64,000 nucleotides of DNA from Xanthobacter sp. NM-25 (GCF_022138605.1 NZ_JACBFS010000005.1:62001-126000); one strand, 5' to 3'. Counted from the stretch's first letter, positions 18,054 through 28,875 are shown. Notes: generated from the sequence alone by a model not told the origin. Made by a program: numbers and translations.

Positions 18054-19310
18054 CTACAGGGCGGGCGTCAGCGGCCCGTCGTCATGGGGGCCGACGCCGA
18101 CCACCGCCACCGGGATGTCGTGGGCGGCATGGTCGAGCCGGTGGGCCACCACAGCCAGCAGCATGGCGAGGCAGGCCAGCCCGGCACCCATCCACGGCAG
18201 GTCCATGTAGGAGAGGCCGGCGGAGAGGCCGACGCCGCCGACGGCCGCGCCCAGGGCGTTGCCCAGGTTGAAGGCGCCCTGGTTGAGGGTGGAGGCGAGG
18301 TTGGGGGCTTCCGCCGCTTCCTTCACCACCCGCATCTGCAGCGGAGCCACCAGCGCGAAGGCCAGCACGCCCCAGATGAACAGGGTGATGGCCGCCGGCA
18401 GCGGATAGGCGCTGGTGAGCGGGAACAGGGCCAGCAGTACCGCCAGCACCGCGGTGATGCCGATCACCGTCGGCAGCAGGCTGCGGTCGGCCATCCAGCC
18501 ACCGCCGAAATTGCCGATGGTGAGGCCGACGCCGAAGATCAGCAGCATCAGCGTCACCCCATGGGCCGACACGCCGGTGTGCTCGGTGAGGATCGGGGCG
18601 ATATAGGTGAACACGCTGAACAGGCTGGCGGAGGCGACGATGGAGATGACCATGGCCAGCACCACCTGCACGTTGGCGATGGCCTTGGCCTCCCGCTTCA
18701 GCGCCAGGGGCGGGGTGGGCAGGTCCTTGGGCAGCCACAGGGCGAGCGCCGCCGCGGCGGCGACGCCGATGACCACCACCGCGAGGAAGGTGTCGCGCCA
18801 GGTCAAGGCCTCGCCCAAGGCGGTGCCGAGGGGCACGCCCAGCACGTTGGCGATGGTGAGGCCGGCGAACATCATGGCGATGGCCTGCGCCTTGCGGCTC
18901 GGCACCGAAAGTTCCGCCGCCACCACCGCGCCGAGCCCGAAGAAGGCGCCGTGGCACAAAGCGGTGACGATGCGGGCGGCCATCAGCAGGGTGAAGCTGG
19001 GCGCCACCGCGCACAGCGCATTGCCGGCGATGAACACCCCCATGAGGGTCATCAGCGCATGGCGCCGGTTCATGCGGGCGGTGGCAATGGCGAGGAAGGG
19101 CGAGCCGAACGTCACGCTCAGCGCATAGCCGGTGACCAGGAAGCCGGCCTGCGGAATGGTCACCGACAGGTCGGTGGCCACGCGCGGCAGCAGCCCGACG
19201 ATGACATATTCGGTGGTGCCGATGCCGAACGAGGCAAGAGCCAAAGCGAGCAGGGCGAAGCGCACGGCGCGGGGATCCGCGCCGGCGGCGATGGAAGAAG
19301 GGAGACCCAT
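18054..19310 (-). CDS. MFS transporter of the AraJ/YdhP drug-efflux type
   Basis: Twelve-helix major facilitator of 418 residues. FGIGTTEYVIVGLLPRVATDL near residue 30 is the signature start of the DHA1 AraJ/NepI-like group, and the loop 2-3 motif appears as ATARMNRRHALM. Substrates of this group are sugars, nucleosides or drugs and cannot be told from sequence. The start at 19310 precedes the first helix (AVRFALLALALASF). It is monocistronic, convergent with the ATPase operon. Confidence 0.88.
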   Translation of the reverse strand: MGLPSSIAAGADPRAVRFALLALALASFGIGTTEYVIVGLLPRVATDLSVTIPQAGFLVTGYALSVTFGSPFLAIATARMNRRHALMTLMGVFIAGNALCAVAPSFTLLMAARIVTALCHGAFFGLGAVVAAELSVPSRKAQAIAMMFAGLTIANVLGVPLGTALGEALTWRDTFLAVVVIGVAAAAALALWLPKDLPTPPLALKREAKAIANVQVVLAMVISIVASASLFSVFTYIAPILTEHTGVSAHGVTLMLLIFGVGLTIGNFGGGWMADRSLLPTVIGITAVLAVLLALFPLTSAYPLPAAITLFIWGVLAFALVAPLQMRVVKEAAEAPNLASTLNQGAFNLGNALGAAVGGVGLSAGLSYMDLPWMGAGLACLAMLLAVVAHRLDHAAHDIPVAVVGVGPHDDGPLTPAL

Positions 19311-19692
19311 GGGCTTCACCAGGGAATGGGGCAGATCGAAACGGGGGGGTGAGCCCTGCCGATCACGGTCCGTCGCTGCCGCGGTGCCGTCAGCGCAGCG
19401 GGTGGGCGCTGCCTCGATCGTCAGAAATCGGCGGAAATCTATGTCCGCTTGCTGCGGCGCGAAAATGAATTCTTCGACTAGTGTCCAGGCGGCAATCGAA
19501 TGATGGCGCAGGTGTGGAGGCCGTCTGTCCAAAAGCCGCTGGCTCAGGGCCGGTTCGCCCGGAAACGGGGCCGGTGCGGGCGTGGCCCGGTGGACACGGC
19601 GGGGCGGCGCCGTGGGCGGCAAGGGGCTGGTGCGCCGCACAGGGGCTCGCCTTTGGCGGCGCGCAGGCTATAGTGGCCGCGAATTGACCCGG
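19311..19692. other. Divergent intergenic region between MFS gene and lptM
   Basis: About 380 bp holding the promoters of the MFS gene (minus) and lptM-lysA (plus). I see no convincing gene or RNA in it; an AT-richer patch lies at 19437-19500. Confidence 0.5.
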
Positions 19693-20019
19693 ATGGCCCG
19701 CATTTCCATGTCCCGTCTCTCCCTTCCTCTGGCGCTGGTCGCCGCCCTCGCACTCGCCGGATGCGGCGTGAAGGGGCCGCTTGAGCCGCCGCCGGGGGCC
19801 CCCAAGGCCGAAGCGCCGAAGACGCCGCCGGCGGTTCCGCCACCCACGGCCGCCGGGGAAACCGGCTTTCACTCCGCCACCTCGGCTTCCGACATGGCCA
19901 ATTCGGTCACGCCCCATGCCGATTGGGAAAAGAGCAAGCAGAAACAGAGCGGCAAGACGGATCAGCTGGAGGGCGTGGCCCGTCCGGACCGGCCGTTCTT
20001 CCTCGACGGCCTGCTGTGA
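19693..20019 (+). CDS. lptM: LptM (YifL)-type small lipoprotein
   Basis: Lipoprotein of 108 residues. A signal peptide ends in the lipobox LALAGCGVKGPLEPP, and this GCGxKGPL start of the mature protein is the hallmark of LptM, which helps the LptD/LptE lipopolysaccharide translocon mature in E. coli. The rest is Pro/Ala/Lys-rich and longer than in enterobacteria, as in other alphaproteobacteria. Placement just before lysA is the usual context. A second ATG at 19708 is an alternative start. Confidence 0.8.
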   Translation: MARISMSRLSLPLALVAALALAGCGVKGPLEPPPGAPKAEAPKTPPAVPPPTAAGETGFHSATSASDMANSVTPHADWEKSKQKQSGKTDQLEGVARPDRPFFLDGLL

Positions 20020-20204
20020 TCGCGCCTACTGGCGCAGCGCGCTGCCGCCACCGGGCCTGACGCGGCATCGCGATCGGCGCGCCGGGGCCATGATCTGAGG
20101 GCGATCCGCGCCACGGGTCCCGTGGCGGCGCCCGATCCTCCGCGGGTGGGCTCGCCCCTTTCGCCGCCTGTCCCGCGGCTTCCTGCACATTCGGCCTTAC
20201 CATC

Positions 20205-21473
<1,269 letters not shown>

Positions 21474-21477
21474 GGGG

Positions 21478-21501
21478 CCGGCGCGGCGCCGGTGCCGTTT
21501 T
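21478..21501 (+). terminator. lysA terminator
   Basis: CCGGCG-CGG-CGCCGG forms a GC-rich stem-loop 5 bp after the lysA stop, followed by TGCCGTTTT. It lies between convergent genes. Confidence 0.55.
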
Positions 21502-21512
21502 CACGTGAAACA
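21497..21512. promoter_or_regulatory. parS-like palindrome
   Basis: The 16-mer GTTTTCACGTGAAACA matches the chromosomal partition site consensus TGTTTCACGTGAAACA at 14 of 16 positions, with the CACGTG core and right half intact. ParB binding is plausible but unproven; it lies in the convergent gap between lysA and the EAL gene, free of coding constraint. Confidence 0.45.
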
Positions 21513-21547
21513 GGGGGTGAGCCCGCTGTCACAGCGCGCGGCAGCGC

Positions 21548-22882
21548 TCACACCGTGGCGAGACCGCGCTCGGCGATGAACTGCAGCAGGGCCTCCTCGG
21601 TCATGGGGCGGCCGAGATAGAAGCCCTGAACCTCGTCGCAGCGGTCGGCCTTGAGGCAGGCGAGCTGGCTTTCGGTCTCCACCCCTTCGGCCACCACCTG
21701 CATGCCCAGGGCCCGGCCGAGGCCGAGGATGGCCTGGACGATGGCCAGCGCCCCCTTGCTCTGGTCGAGATCGCCGACGAAGCGGCGGTCGATCTTGAGC
21801 GCGTCGAACGGGAACGAGCGCAGATAGCCCAGCGATGAATAGCCGGTGCCGAAGTCATCCATGGACAGGCGCACCCCGAGATCCTTCAGCTTCATCAGGA
21901 TGTCGAGGGCGTTGTCGGTATTCTCGATCAGCACGCTTTCGGTGATCTCGAGCTCCAGGCGGTGGGCCGGCAGCTCGGCGGCCCTGAGCACGGATTCCAC
22001 CGTGGTCACCAGCTCCGGGCCGCGGAACTGCACCACCGAGACGTTCACCGAGACATTGAGGTCCGGCAGCCGGGCAATGGTGTCGCACGCCTTGCGCAGC
22101 ACCCATTCGCCGATGGGAATGACAAGGCCGCTCTGTTCGGCCAGGGGCACGAACTCGTCCGGCACCAGCCGCCCGAGCTGCGGGTGATCCCAGCGGATCA
22201 GCGCCTCGACGCCGAGGATGCGCAGGGTGTCGGTGCTCCAGCGCGGCTGGTAGAGCAGAACGAACTGGTCGGACACGATGGCGCGGCGCAGGTCGCCTTC
22301 CAGCGACCGCTTGCCCTGGGCCGCCTCGTTCATCTCGGCGGTGAAGAAGCAGAAGACGCCGGGGCCGATGCTCTTGGCGCGCTCCAGGGCGAGGTCGGCC
22401 CGATGCAGCAGGGCATCCGCCTCGTCGCCATCCAGCGGCGCGAGGGCGATGCCGAGGGTCGCCTGGGGGTAGACCGTGGTGGCGGCCAGCGCCATGGGGG
22501 TGCTCACCGCCGCCTGCAGCCGGCGGCACAGGCGCTCGGCGGTCTGCGCGTCATTGAGGCCGGTGGCGATGAGAATGAACTCGTCGGCGCCCACCCGCGC
22601 CACCAGGTCATTGTCGCGCACGCAGCGGCGCAGGCGCCGGGCCATCTCCACCAGCACCTGATCGCCGCAGGAGAAGCCATACTGGTCGTTGAGCTGGCGG
22701 AAATTATCGAGATCGACCGACAGCACGGCCACGGTCCGCGCGCCATCCCGGGCCGCGCCCAGGGCGCCGGCCAGAAATTCGAGCATGAGCAGCCGGTTCG
22801 GCAGATTGGTCAGCGGGTCGTGCAGAGCCAGATACTCCGACCGCCACGGACCTCCCGTCTCCCCTGTGTCGTTCGTCGCCAT
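21548..22882 (-). CDS. GGDEF-EAL protein, probable c-di-GMP phosphodiesterase
   Basis: About 444 residues. The GGDEF domain (about 15-175) has GADEF in place of GGDEF and is probably not a working cyclase. The EAL domain (about 190-435) keeps the catalytic set: EALIRW, ITESVL, DDFGTGYSSL, KIDRRFV, EGVET and GFYLGRPM. So it most likely hydrolyses c-di-GMP. No membrane helix or sensory domain precedes it, only about 15 residues. A GTG at 22918 would add 12 residues; neither start has a strong ribosome site. Confidence 0.88.
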   Translation of the reverse strand: MATNDTGETGGPWRSEYLALHDPLTNLPNRLLMLEFLAGALGAARDGARTVAVLSVDLDNFRQLNDQYGFSCGDQVLVEMARRLRRCVRDNDLVARVGADEFILIATGLNDAQTAERLCRRLQAAVSTPMALAATTVYPQATLGIALAPLDGDEADALLHRADLALERAKSIGPGVFCFFTAEMNEAAQGKRSLEGDLRRAIVSDQFVLLYQPRWSTDTLRILGVEALIRWDHPQLGRLVPDEFVPLAEQSGLVIPIGEWVLRKACDTIARLPDLNVSVNVSVVQFRGPELVTTVESVLRAAELPAHRLELEITESVLIENTDNALDILMKLKDLGVRLSMDDFGTGYSSLGYLRSFPFDALKIDRRFVGDLDQSKGALAIVQAILGLGRALGMQVVAEGVETESQLACLKADRCDEVQGFYLGRPMTEEALLQFIAERGLATV

Positions 22883-23144
22883 CTTGCGCAAACCGATGAA
22901 ATGCCTGGCGGTGCCCACCCCGGAACCGCACAGCGCGTGTGCACATCTAGAACGACAGATCCACCGTCACATTGCGACGGCACAAATCCGCCCCGTGTGC
23001 TGAAGTCGATAACGCACGTGACCTGATATTGCGCCTCGCCGTCTCACCGTCAAGCGTGCTGCGTCGGCGGCCGGGGACACGCGCCGGTTCAAGCGCCGGT
23101 GCGCGCGTCATTTCAGGGGCGTTGGGGCCGGTGCGCCGGACTCC

Positions 23145-25811
23145 TCACAGGGTGATCACCACCCGCATGATCGAGGGATCCTCGGCGCTGGGCGCCACCT
23201 TGAAACCGAGGTCCTCGGCCATGTGCAGCATGGGCCCGTTCTCCCGCATCACGTCGCCGAACACCTTCTTCAGGCCGCGGGCGCGGGCGTGGTCGAGGAT
23301 TTCGGTCATCAGGCGGTAGCCGAGGCCTTTGCCCTTCATGTCCGAGCGCACCATGATGGCGTATTCGGCCTCCTCATTGTCCGGATCGGCGATGATGCGC
23401 ACCACGCCGCAGATGTCGCCGGAGGGCTCCACCGCCACGAACGCCATCTCGCGATCATAATCGATCTGCGACAGGCGGGCGGCCATCAGGTGCGGGAAGT
23501 CCTTCACCGAGCCGAGGAAGCGCATGCGCACATCCTGGGGATCGGACCGGCGCACCACGTCGACGAGGCCCGGCTCGTCCTCGGGCCGGATCGGCCGCAG
23601 GGTGACGGTGTGATCGTCGGTGAGGGGAATGTCCTTCACGTGCTCCGGCGGATAGGGCTTGATGGCGAACCGTGCGGTGCCGTCCTGCCGTGCCTCGTGC
23701 ACGACGATGCGGGCGTCGAGCGCCAGAACGCCATTCTCGTCGGCAATCAGCGGGTTGATGTCGAGCTCGGCGATCTGTGGCAGGTCGGCCAGAAGCTCGC
23801 TGATCTTGATGAGGGTGGAGGCGATGGCCTCCATGTCGGCGGGCGGGTGGTCGCGATAGCCGGCGAGGCGCTTGGCCACCCTTGTGCGGGAGATCATCTC
23901 CCGGGCCAGCACACCGTTGAGCGGCGGCAGCGCCACCGCCCGGTCGCCGATCACCTCCACCGCCGTGCCGCCACGGCCGAACAGCACGATGGGGCCGAAG
24001 GTGGGATCGTTGGCGATGCCGGCGATCAGCTCGATGGCGTGGGGCCGGCGCACCATTTCCTGCACGGTGAAGCCCTCCACCTTGGCGCGCGGCATCTTCT
24101 CCGCCACCGTGGCGATGATGGCGCGGCAGGCGTCCTCCACCGCCGCCGGCGTGCGCAGATCGAGCCGCACCCCGCCCACGTCGGATTTGTGGGTGATGTC
24201 GTGGGAAAGCACCTTCACCACCACCGGCCCGCCCATCTCGCTGGCGATGCGGCCGGCATCCTCCGGGTTCTGGGCGATGCGCGTTTCCACCACCGGAATG
24301 TCATAGGCGGCGAGCACCGCCTTCGCCTCGAACTCGCCCAGGGTGCTGCGGCCGGCGGCCAGCACGTGCTCGACGATCTGCCGCGCCCGCTCGCGGTCGG
24401 GCTCCTCGAAAGTCCGCGCCGGCGGCGTCTCCATCAGCAGGGTTTGGTTGCGCTGGTAGGACACCAGGTGTCCGAAGGCGCGCACCGCCTCGTCGGGGGT
24501 TTCATAGGTGGGAATCCGGCGGGCGGCGAACTTGCGGCGCACGTCGGCCACCGCGCTCTCGCCCAGCCAGCAGGTGAGCACCGGGGCGCGCGGTCGCGTC
24601 TCCAGCACTTCCATGACCGCCGCCGCCGCGCCCGGCGCATCACCCACCGCGGTGGGGCAGTCCAGCACCAGGATGCCGTCGGAGCCCTTATTGGCCAGCA
24701 GCGCCTTGAGCGCCTCGCCATAGCGCTTGGCCGGGGCGTTGGCGTGGATATTGACCGGATTGGCGTGGGACCAGGTGGGCGGCAGCGCCGCCTCCAGCTT
24801 GGCGAGGGTATCGGGATCGAGGGTGGCGAGCGTGCCCTCCACATCTTCCAAAGCGTCCACCGCCAGCACCCCGGCGCCGCCGGAATTGGTGAGGATGGCG
24901 AGCCGGTCGCCATGGAGGCGGATGCCCGACGACAGCGTGGTGACGGCCTCGAACACCTCGCGCAGCTCCAGCACCCGCAGCATGCCGGCGCGGCGGAAGG
25001 CGGCGTCATAGACGAGATCGGCGCCGGCCAGCGCGCCGGTGTGGGAGAGGGCGGCCCGGGCGCCGGCGGCGCTGCGGCCCGCCTTGATGACGATCACCGG
25101 CTTGGCCCGGGCGGCGATGCGGCCGGCGGACATGAATTTCCGCGCGTCGGTGATGTTCTCCACATAGAGCAGGATGGCGCGGGTGGTGTTGTCGAGGGCG
25201 AGATAATCGAGCAGGTCGCCGAAATCGATGTCGCCCTTGTCGCCCAGGGAAATCACGTGGGAGAAGCCGAAGCCGCGGGCGTTGGCCCAGTCCAGCACGG
25301 TGTTGGCCATGGTGCGCGACTGGGTGATGAAGGCCACGTCGCCCTTGGTCGGCATCAGGTGCGCCACTGAGGCGTTGATGCGGGCGGCAGGGGAAATGAA
25401 GCCGATGCAATTGGGCCCGAGAATGCGCAGGAGATGCGGCTTGGCCGCGTCCAGCATGCGCTGCAGCAGGTCGGTGCCTTCGAGCTTGGCGCCCTCGCCG
25501 AAGGCCGAGGCGGTGACCACCGCGGCGCGGCACCCCTTGGCGCCGAGATCGGCGATGATCTGCGGCACCGTCTCTGGCGGTGCAGTCACCACCGCCAGGT
25601 CCACCGGGATCGGCAGGTCGTTCACATGGGCATAATTGAGCGAGGAGCGGGTGACGCGCTCCTTGGCATTGACGGTGAGGATGGGACCCGCAAACCCGGC
25701 CTCGAACAGGTTGCGGGCGATGATCGAACCGATGGAGCCCGGTGCGTTGCTGGCGCCCACCAGCGCGATGGCGCTCGGGTGGAACAATGCATCGAGATTG
25801 CGGGTGGTCAT
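23145..25811 (-). CDS. ADP-forming CoA-ligase/GNAT fusion, protein acetyltransferase Pat-like
   Basis: Of 888 residues. In order: CoA-binding domain (about 5-130, IALVGASNAPGSIGSIIARNL), succinyl-CoA-synthetase-like ligase domain (about 145-450), ATP-grasp (about 480-710, PVVVKVLSHDITHKSDVGGV), and a C-terminal GNAT acetyltransferase (about 735-885). This layout is that of Pat/PatZ, which acetylates acetyl-CoA synthetase lysines. The segment LSHTGALAG retains the His at the phospho-His position of true ADP-forming synthetases. Ligase activity therefore cannot be excluded. Stands alone. Confidence 0.88.
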   Translation of the reverse strand: MTTRNLDALFHPSAIALVGASNAPGSIGSIIARNLFEAGFAGPILTVNAKERVTRSSLNYAHVNDLPIPVDLAVVTAPPETVPQIIADLGAKGCRAAVVTASAFGEGAKLEGTDLLQRMLDAAKPHLLRILGPNCIGFISPAARINASVAHLMPTKGDVAFITQSRTMANTVLDWANARGFGFSHVISLGDKGDIDFGDLLDYLALDNTTRAILLYVENITDARKFMSAGRIAARAKPVIVIKAGRSAAGARAALSHTGALAGADLVYDAAFRRAGMLRVLELREVFEAVTTLSSGIRLHGDRLAILTNSGGAGVLAVDALEDVEGTLATLDPDTLAKLEAALPPTWSHANPVNIHANAPAKRYGEALKALLANKGSDGILVLDCPTAVGDAPGAAAAVMEVLETRPRAPVLTCWLGESAVADVRRKFAARRIPTYETPDEAVRAFGHLVSYQRNQTLLMETPPARTFEEPDRERARQIVEHVLAAGRSTLGEFEAKAVLAAYDIPVVETRIAQNPEDAGRIASEMGGPVVVKVLSHDITHKSDVGGVRLDLRTPAAVEDACRAIIATVAEKMPRAKVEGFTVQEMVRRPHAIELIAGIANDPTFGPIVLFGRGGTAVEVIGDRAVALPPLNGVLAREMISRTRVAKRLAGYRDHPPADMEAIASTLIKISELLADLPQIAELDINPLIADENGVLALDARIVVHEARQDGTARFAIKPYPPEHVKDIPLTDDHTVTLRPIRPEDEPGLVDVVRRSDPQDVRMRFLGSVKDFPHLMAARLSQIDYDREMAFVAVEPSGDICGVVRIIADPDNEEAEYAIMVRSDMKGKGLGYRLMTEILDHARARGLKKVFGDVMRENGPMLHMAEDLGFKVAPSAEDPSIMRVVITL

Positions 25812-26011
25812 GGCTGGCCTTCCGGTCTGCGGCGCCCAGGGGCGGTCCCGGCGTCCGTCGTCGCGACTTGGATCATGCCTCGGCGATGCGACAGCACGTC
25901 GACCCGGTCAGGGTGCCGGGTGCGAAGCTGCGGTGCAATAGCCAAGGCGTGTCGCACGGGTTGTAGGCGGGGACGCTTGCGCCGGACTGGCGCCGGCGCG
26001 GCGCGGGTTGC

Positions 26012-26626
26012 TCAGCAGGGCATGGCCCGGGAGAAGCTCGCCCGCACCGCCTCGCTGAGCTGATTGCCCAGCAGCGGTTTCTCGATGATGGCGACGCCCT
26101 GCGCGCTGGCCCGGCGCCGCACGTTGGTGGTGGGGTTGCTGGTGATGAGGAAGGACGGCAGGTGCACATCGCGCCGGTCCAGTTCGCCCAGCAGCTCCAG
26201 ACCGTTGAGGCCGGGCAGATTGTAGTCGACGATCAGGCAGCCGGCGCGCGGCAGGTCCGACGCCAGCAGCTCGCCATAGCCGGGATAGGTGCGCACCTCG
26301 AAGCCGTCGAGCTCCAAAGCGAACTTGAGGGAGCTGCACACCGCCGCGTCGTCATCCACCACATGCACGATCCACGGCAGGTCCGGATCCGGCTCGGGCT
26401 GAACCTGATGGGCCATCAGCGGTGCCGCGGCATTGGGGATGGGGGCGTGGGGAGCCGGTGCGTGGGACATTGATGGGTGGGGCATGGCGGAGCGAGGCAC
26501 CACCGGTGCGGGCAGCCCCGCGTGCGGCGCCAGGCCGAAGCGCGCCGTCGCCGGTGGCGACAGGTCGACACCCGCCGGCGGCGCGTCGCGGTCGCGGGTC
26601 ATGTTGGCCTTGCAGTGCGCATCCAT
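26012..26626 (-). CDS. Orphan receiver-domain response regulator with FixK-type box
   Basis: Of 204 residues. The first 85 or so are Pro/Ala/His-rich and probably disordered; a single receiver follows (VHVVDDDAAVCSS, phospho-acceptor in CLIVDYNLPGLNG, Lys in IIEKPLL). There is no output domain, so it may act as a phosphate sink or protein-binding switch, perhaps for FixL. The start at 26626 follows GGGAGGCGG. It lies downstream of fixLJ in the same direction but has its own FixK-type box 88 bp upstream, so it likely rises when oxygen falls. Confidence 0.85.
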   Translation of the reverse strand: MDAHCKANMTRDRDAPPAGVDLSPPATARFGLAPHAGLPAPVVPRSAMPHPSMSHAPAPHAPIPNAAAPLMAHQVQPEPDPDLPWIVHVVDDDAAVCSSLKFALELDGFEVRTYPGYGELLASDLPRAGCLIVDYNLPGLNGLELLGELDRRDVHLPSFLITSNPTTNVRRRASAQGVAIIEKPLLGNQLSEAVRASFSRAMPC

Positions 26627-26713
26627 CGGCCGCCTCCCGCGACCCGCAAGAGGGCCCACATTGGGCCCAGTTGGTCGATGACACAGGCTAACCGATGTGG
26701 AGGGAAAGTGGCC

Positions 26714-26727
26714 TTGAGTTAAATCAA
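26714..26727 (-). promoter_or_regulatory. FixK/FNR-type box before the orphan receiver gene
   Basis: TTGAGTTAAATCAA: TTGA and TCAA half-sites with a 6-bp spacer, an exact match to the FixK2 consensus TTG(A/C)-N6-(T/G)CAA and 9 of 10 to TTGAT-N4-ATCAA. It lies in the 106-bp gap between fixJ and the receiver gene. Confidence 0.75.
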
Positions 26728-26732
26728 GCGCT

Positions 26733-27365
26733 TCACCCGGCGCTGGGGGCGATGCCGGCGAGCAGCGCCATGCGCACCAGTTCCGACAGGCTCTGGGCCT
26801 TCATCTTGGTCATCACATTGGCGCGGTAGACCTCCACCGTGCGCGGGCTGATGCCGAGATCATAGGCGATCATCTTGTTGGCTTGGCCGGCCACCAGGCA
26901 TTCCAGTACCTGCCGTTCGCGCTGGGAGAGGGCGGAAATGCGCTCGTTGACCTCCTCGCGCAGGGCGTCGCGCTGGTGGTGCTTCTGCCGCCGCGCCAGC
27001 GCCGCCTTCACCGCGTCGAGGATGGCCACGTCGTCGAACGGTTTTTCCAGGAAATCGGTGGCGCCGAGCTTCATGGCCTCCACCGCCAGCGGCACGTCAC
27101 CATGGCCGGTGACCACGATCACCGGCACGCTGGAGCCTTTGTCCTTGAGCTGGTGGAGCAGGTCGATGCCAGTCATGTCGGGCATCCGCACATCGGTGAT
27201 GATGCAGCCGGCCAGGCCGTCGCCCGCCGGCAGGCCGGCCTGGATGAAGGCGCGGGCGGAGGGGTGCTCCTGCACCTCATAGCCGGCGGTGGCCAGCAGG
27301 AAGGCCAGGGATTGGCGGACCGCCTCGTCGTCGTCGATGACGTGGATCAGCGTCGGTTCAGTCAT
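26733..27365 (-). CDS. fixJ: Two-component response regulator FixJ
   Basis: Of 210 residues: receiver (1-125; acidic pocket Asp11-Asp13, phospho-acceptor Asp58 in IITDVRMPDMTG, Lys in FLEKPFDD) and a LuxR-type helix-turn-helix output (about 140-200; ALSQRERQVLECLVAG, GISPRTVEVYRANVM). Phosphorylated by FixL at low oxygen, it activates fixK. The ATG at 27365 overlaps the fixL stop by 8 bp, so the two are one operon transcribed away from fixK. Confidence 0.95.
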   Translation of the reverse strand: MTEPTLIHVIDDDEAVRQSLAFLLATAGYEVQEHPSARAFIQAGLPAGDGLAGCIITDVRMPDMTGIDLLHQLKDKGSSVPVIVVTGHGDVPLAVEAMKLGATDFLEKPFDDVAILDAVKAALARRQKHHQRDALREEVNERISALSQRERQVLECLVAGQANKMIAYDLGISPRTVEVYRANVMTKMKAQSLSELVRMALLAGIAPSAG

Positions 27366-28875
27366 CGACCGCCGCCTCGTCGCCCACGGCGCGCAGGGTG
27401 AAACGGAAGGTGGCGCCGCCCGCCGGGTTGGATTCCACCCAGATGCGGCCGCCATGGGCTTCGATGATGGTGCGCGAGATGGACAGGCCGACGCCCATGC
27501 CCTGTCGCTTGGTGGTCACGAACGGGGTGAACAATTGAGCCTTGATCTCCGGCGAGATGCCGGACCCGGTGTCCGAGACGCTGATCATCACCATGTCATC
27601 CTCCGCCGGCTCGGTCTGCACGAGGAGCTGCCGCCGGGGTGCCTCCATCATTGCCTCCAGGGCGTTGCGCATCAAGTTCAGCAATACCTGCTGGACCTGC
27701 ACCTTGTCGGCGAGCACGAGGTCGCACCCGGGATCATAATGGAACCGCACCTGGATGCCGTGCTCCTTGGCGCCCACCAGCGCCAAAGCGCTCGCCTCCT
27801 CCACCAGCTTGGCGAGGCTCTCCACCCGCCGCTCGCTTTCACCACGGGAGACGAAGTCGCGCAGGCGGCGGATGATCTGGCCGGCCCGCAGGGCCTGTTC
27901 GCCGGCCTTTTCCAGCGCCCCCTGGAGCATCTCGGTGCGCACCACCCCGCCTTCCAGCAGCCGCCGGGAGCCCTTGATGTAATTGGCGATGGCCGATAGC
28001 GGCTGGTTCAGCTCATGGGCCAGGGTGGAGGCCATCTCGCCCATGGCGGTCAGTCGCGAGATGTGGACGAGCTCGGCCTGCAGCTCCTGCAGGCGGGCCT
28101 CGGTTTCTTGACGCTCCGTCAGGTCGCGGATGAAGCCGGTGAAGAAGCGTTCCGTGGCCGAGCGCATTTCGCCCACCGATAGTTCCATGGGGAACGTGGA
28201 GCCGTCCTTGCGCTCGCCCACCACCACCCGGCCGATGCCGATGATGCGCCGCTCGCCGGTGTGAAGATAGCGGCCGATATAGGCGTCATGGGCCTCCCGA
28301 TGGGGCGAGGGCATGAGCACGGAGACGTTCTGGCCCACCGCCTCGGCGGCGGTGTAGCCGAACAGGCGCTCCGCGGTGGCGGAAAACGAGCGCATGATGC
28401 CGTGCTCGTCGATCACCACCATGGCATCGGGCACTGTGCTGAGGATGGAGGAGAGGTGGGCCTCGCGAGCCAGCAGGTCGCGGGTGCGTGCGGCGGCGGC
28501 TTGTCGGGTCTGCCGCAGGCGTTCCCCCAGCACCGCCACGCCGAGGCCCGCGCCAGCCAGCAGCAGCGCCGCGATCGGATCGAGCGGCGAAAAATCGGGG
28601 CGGGAAAGGGTGAGCAGCACCCCGCCGGCCAGGCCGACGCACAGCAGGGCAAGGCTCGCCGCCAGCCCGAGCGCGCTCACCAGGACGGTGGCGATCACCA
28701 GCAGCAGGGCGCCGCGCGCGTCAAAGGGCGGCAGCGGAAGCATGGCGCACAGCGCCAGCACGAAGGCGCCGGTGCCCGCCCCGCGCGCGAGGTTCAGCGC
28801 CTGCTGGCGCCAGGGGCGCTGAACCTCGCGCGCGGCGCCGCTCTGTTCGGTCGCCGCCGGTTTCATCTCGCCCAC
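27358..28875 (-). CDS. fixL: Oxygen-sensing haem histidine kinase FixL
   Basis: Of 505 residues. Four membrane helices (about 33-120) as in Sinorhizobium FixL, then a haem PAS domain (about 135-255). It keeps the haem-ligating His (His196 in REAHDAYI) and the signalling Arg (Arg216 in IIGIGRVVVG), matching Bradyrhizobium His200 and Arg220. HisKA has His287 in TLAHELNQPLSA; the ATPase domain has N/G boxes NLMRNALEAM and GMGVGLSISRTII. Oxygen bound to haem inhibits the kinase. I chose GTG 28875 (AGGACGAGG upstream); ATG 28866 is the alternative. Confidence 0.96.
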   Translation of the reverse strand: MGEMKPAATEQSGAAREVQRPWRQQALNLARGAGTGAFVLALCAMLPLPPFDARGALLLVIATVLVSALGLAASLALLCVGLAGGVLLTLSRPDFSPLDPIAALLLAGAGLGVAVLGERLRQTRQAAAARTRDLLAREAHLSSILSTVPDAMVVIDEHGIMRSFSATAERLFGYTAAEAVGQNVSVLMPSPHREAHDAYIGRYLHTGERRIIGIGRVVVGERKDGSTFPMELSVGEMRSATERFFTGFIRDLTERQETEARLQELQAELVHISRLTAMGEMASTLAHELNQPLSAIANYIKGSRRLLEGGVVRTEMLQGALEKAGEQALRAGQIIRRLRDFVSRGESERRVESLAKLVEEASALALVGAKEHGIQVRFHYDPGCDLVLADKVQVQQVLLNLMRNALEAMMEAPRRQLLVQTEPAEDDMVMISVSDTGSGISPEIKAQLFTPFVTTKRQGMGVGLSISRTIIEAHGGRIWVESNPAGGATFRFTLRAVGDEAAVDD

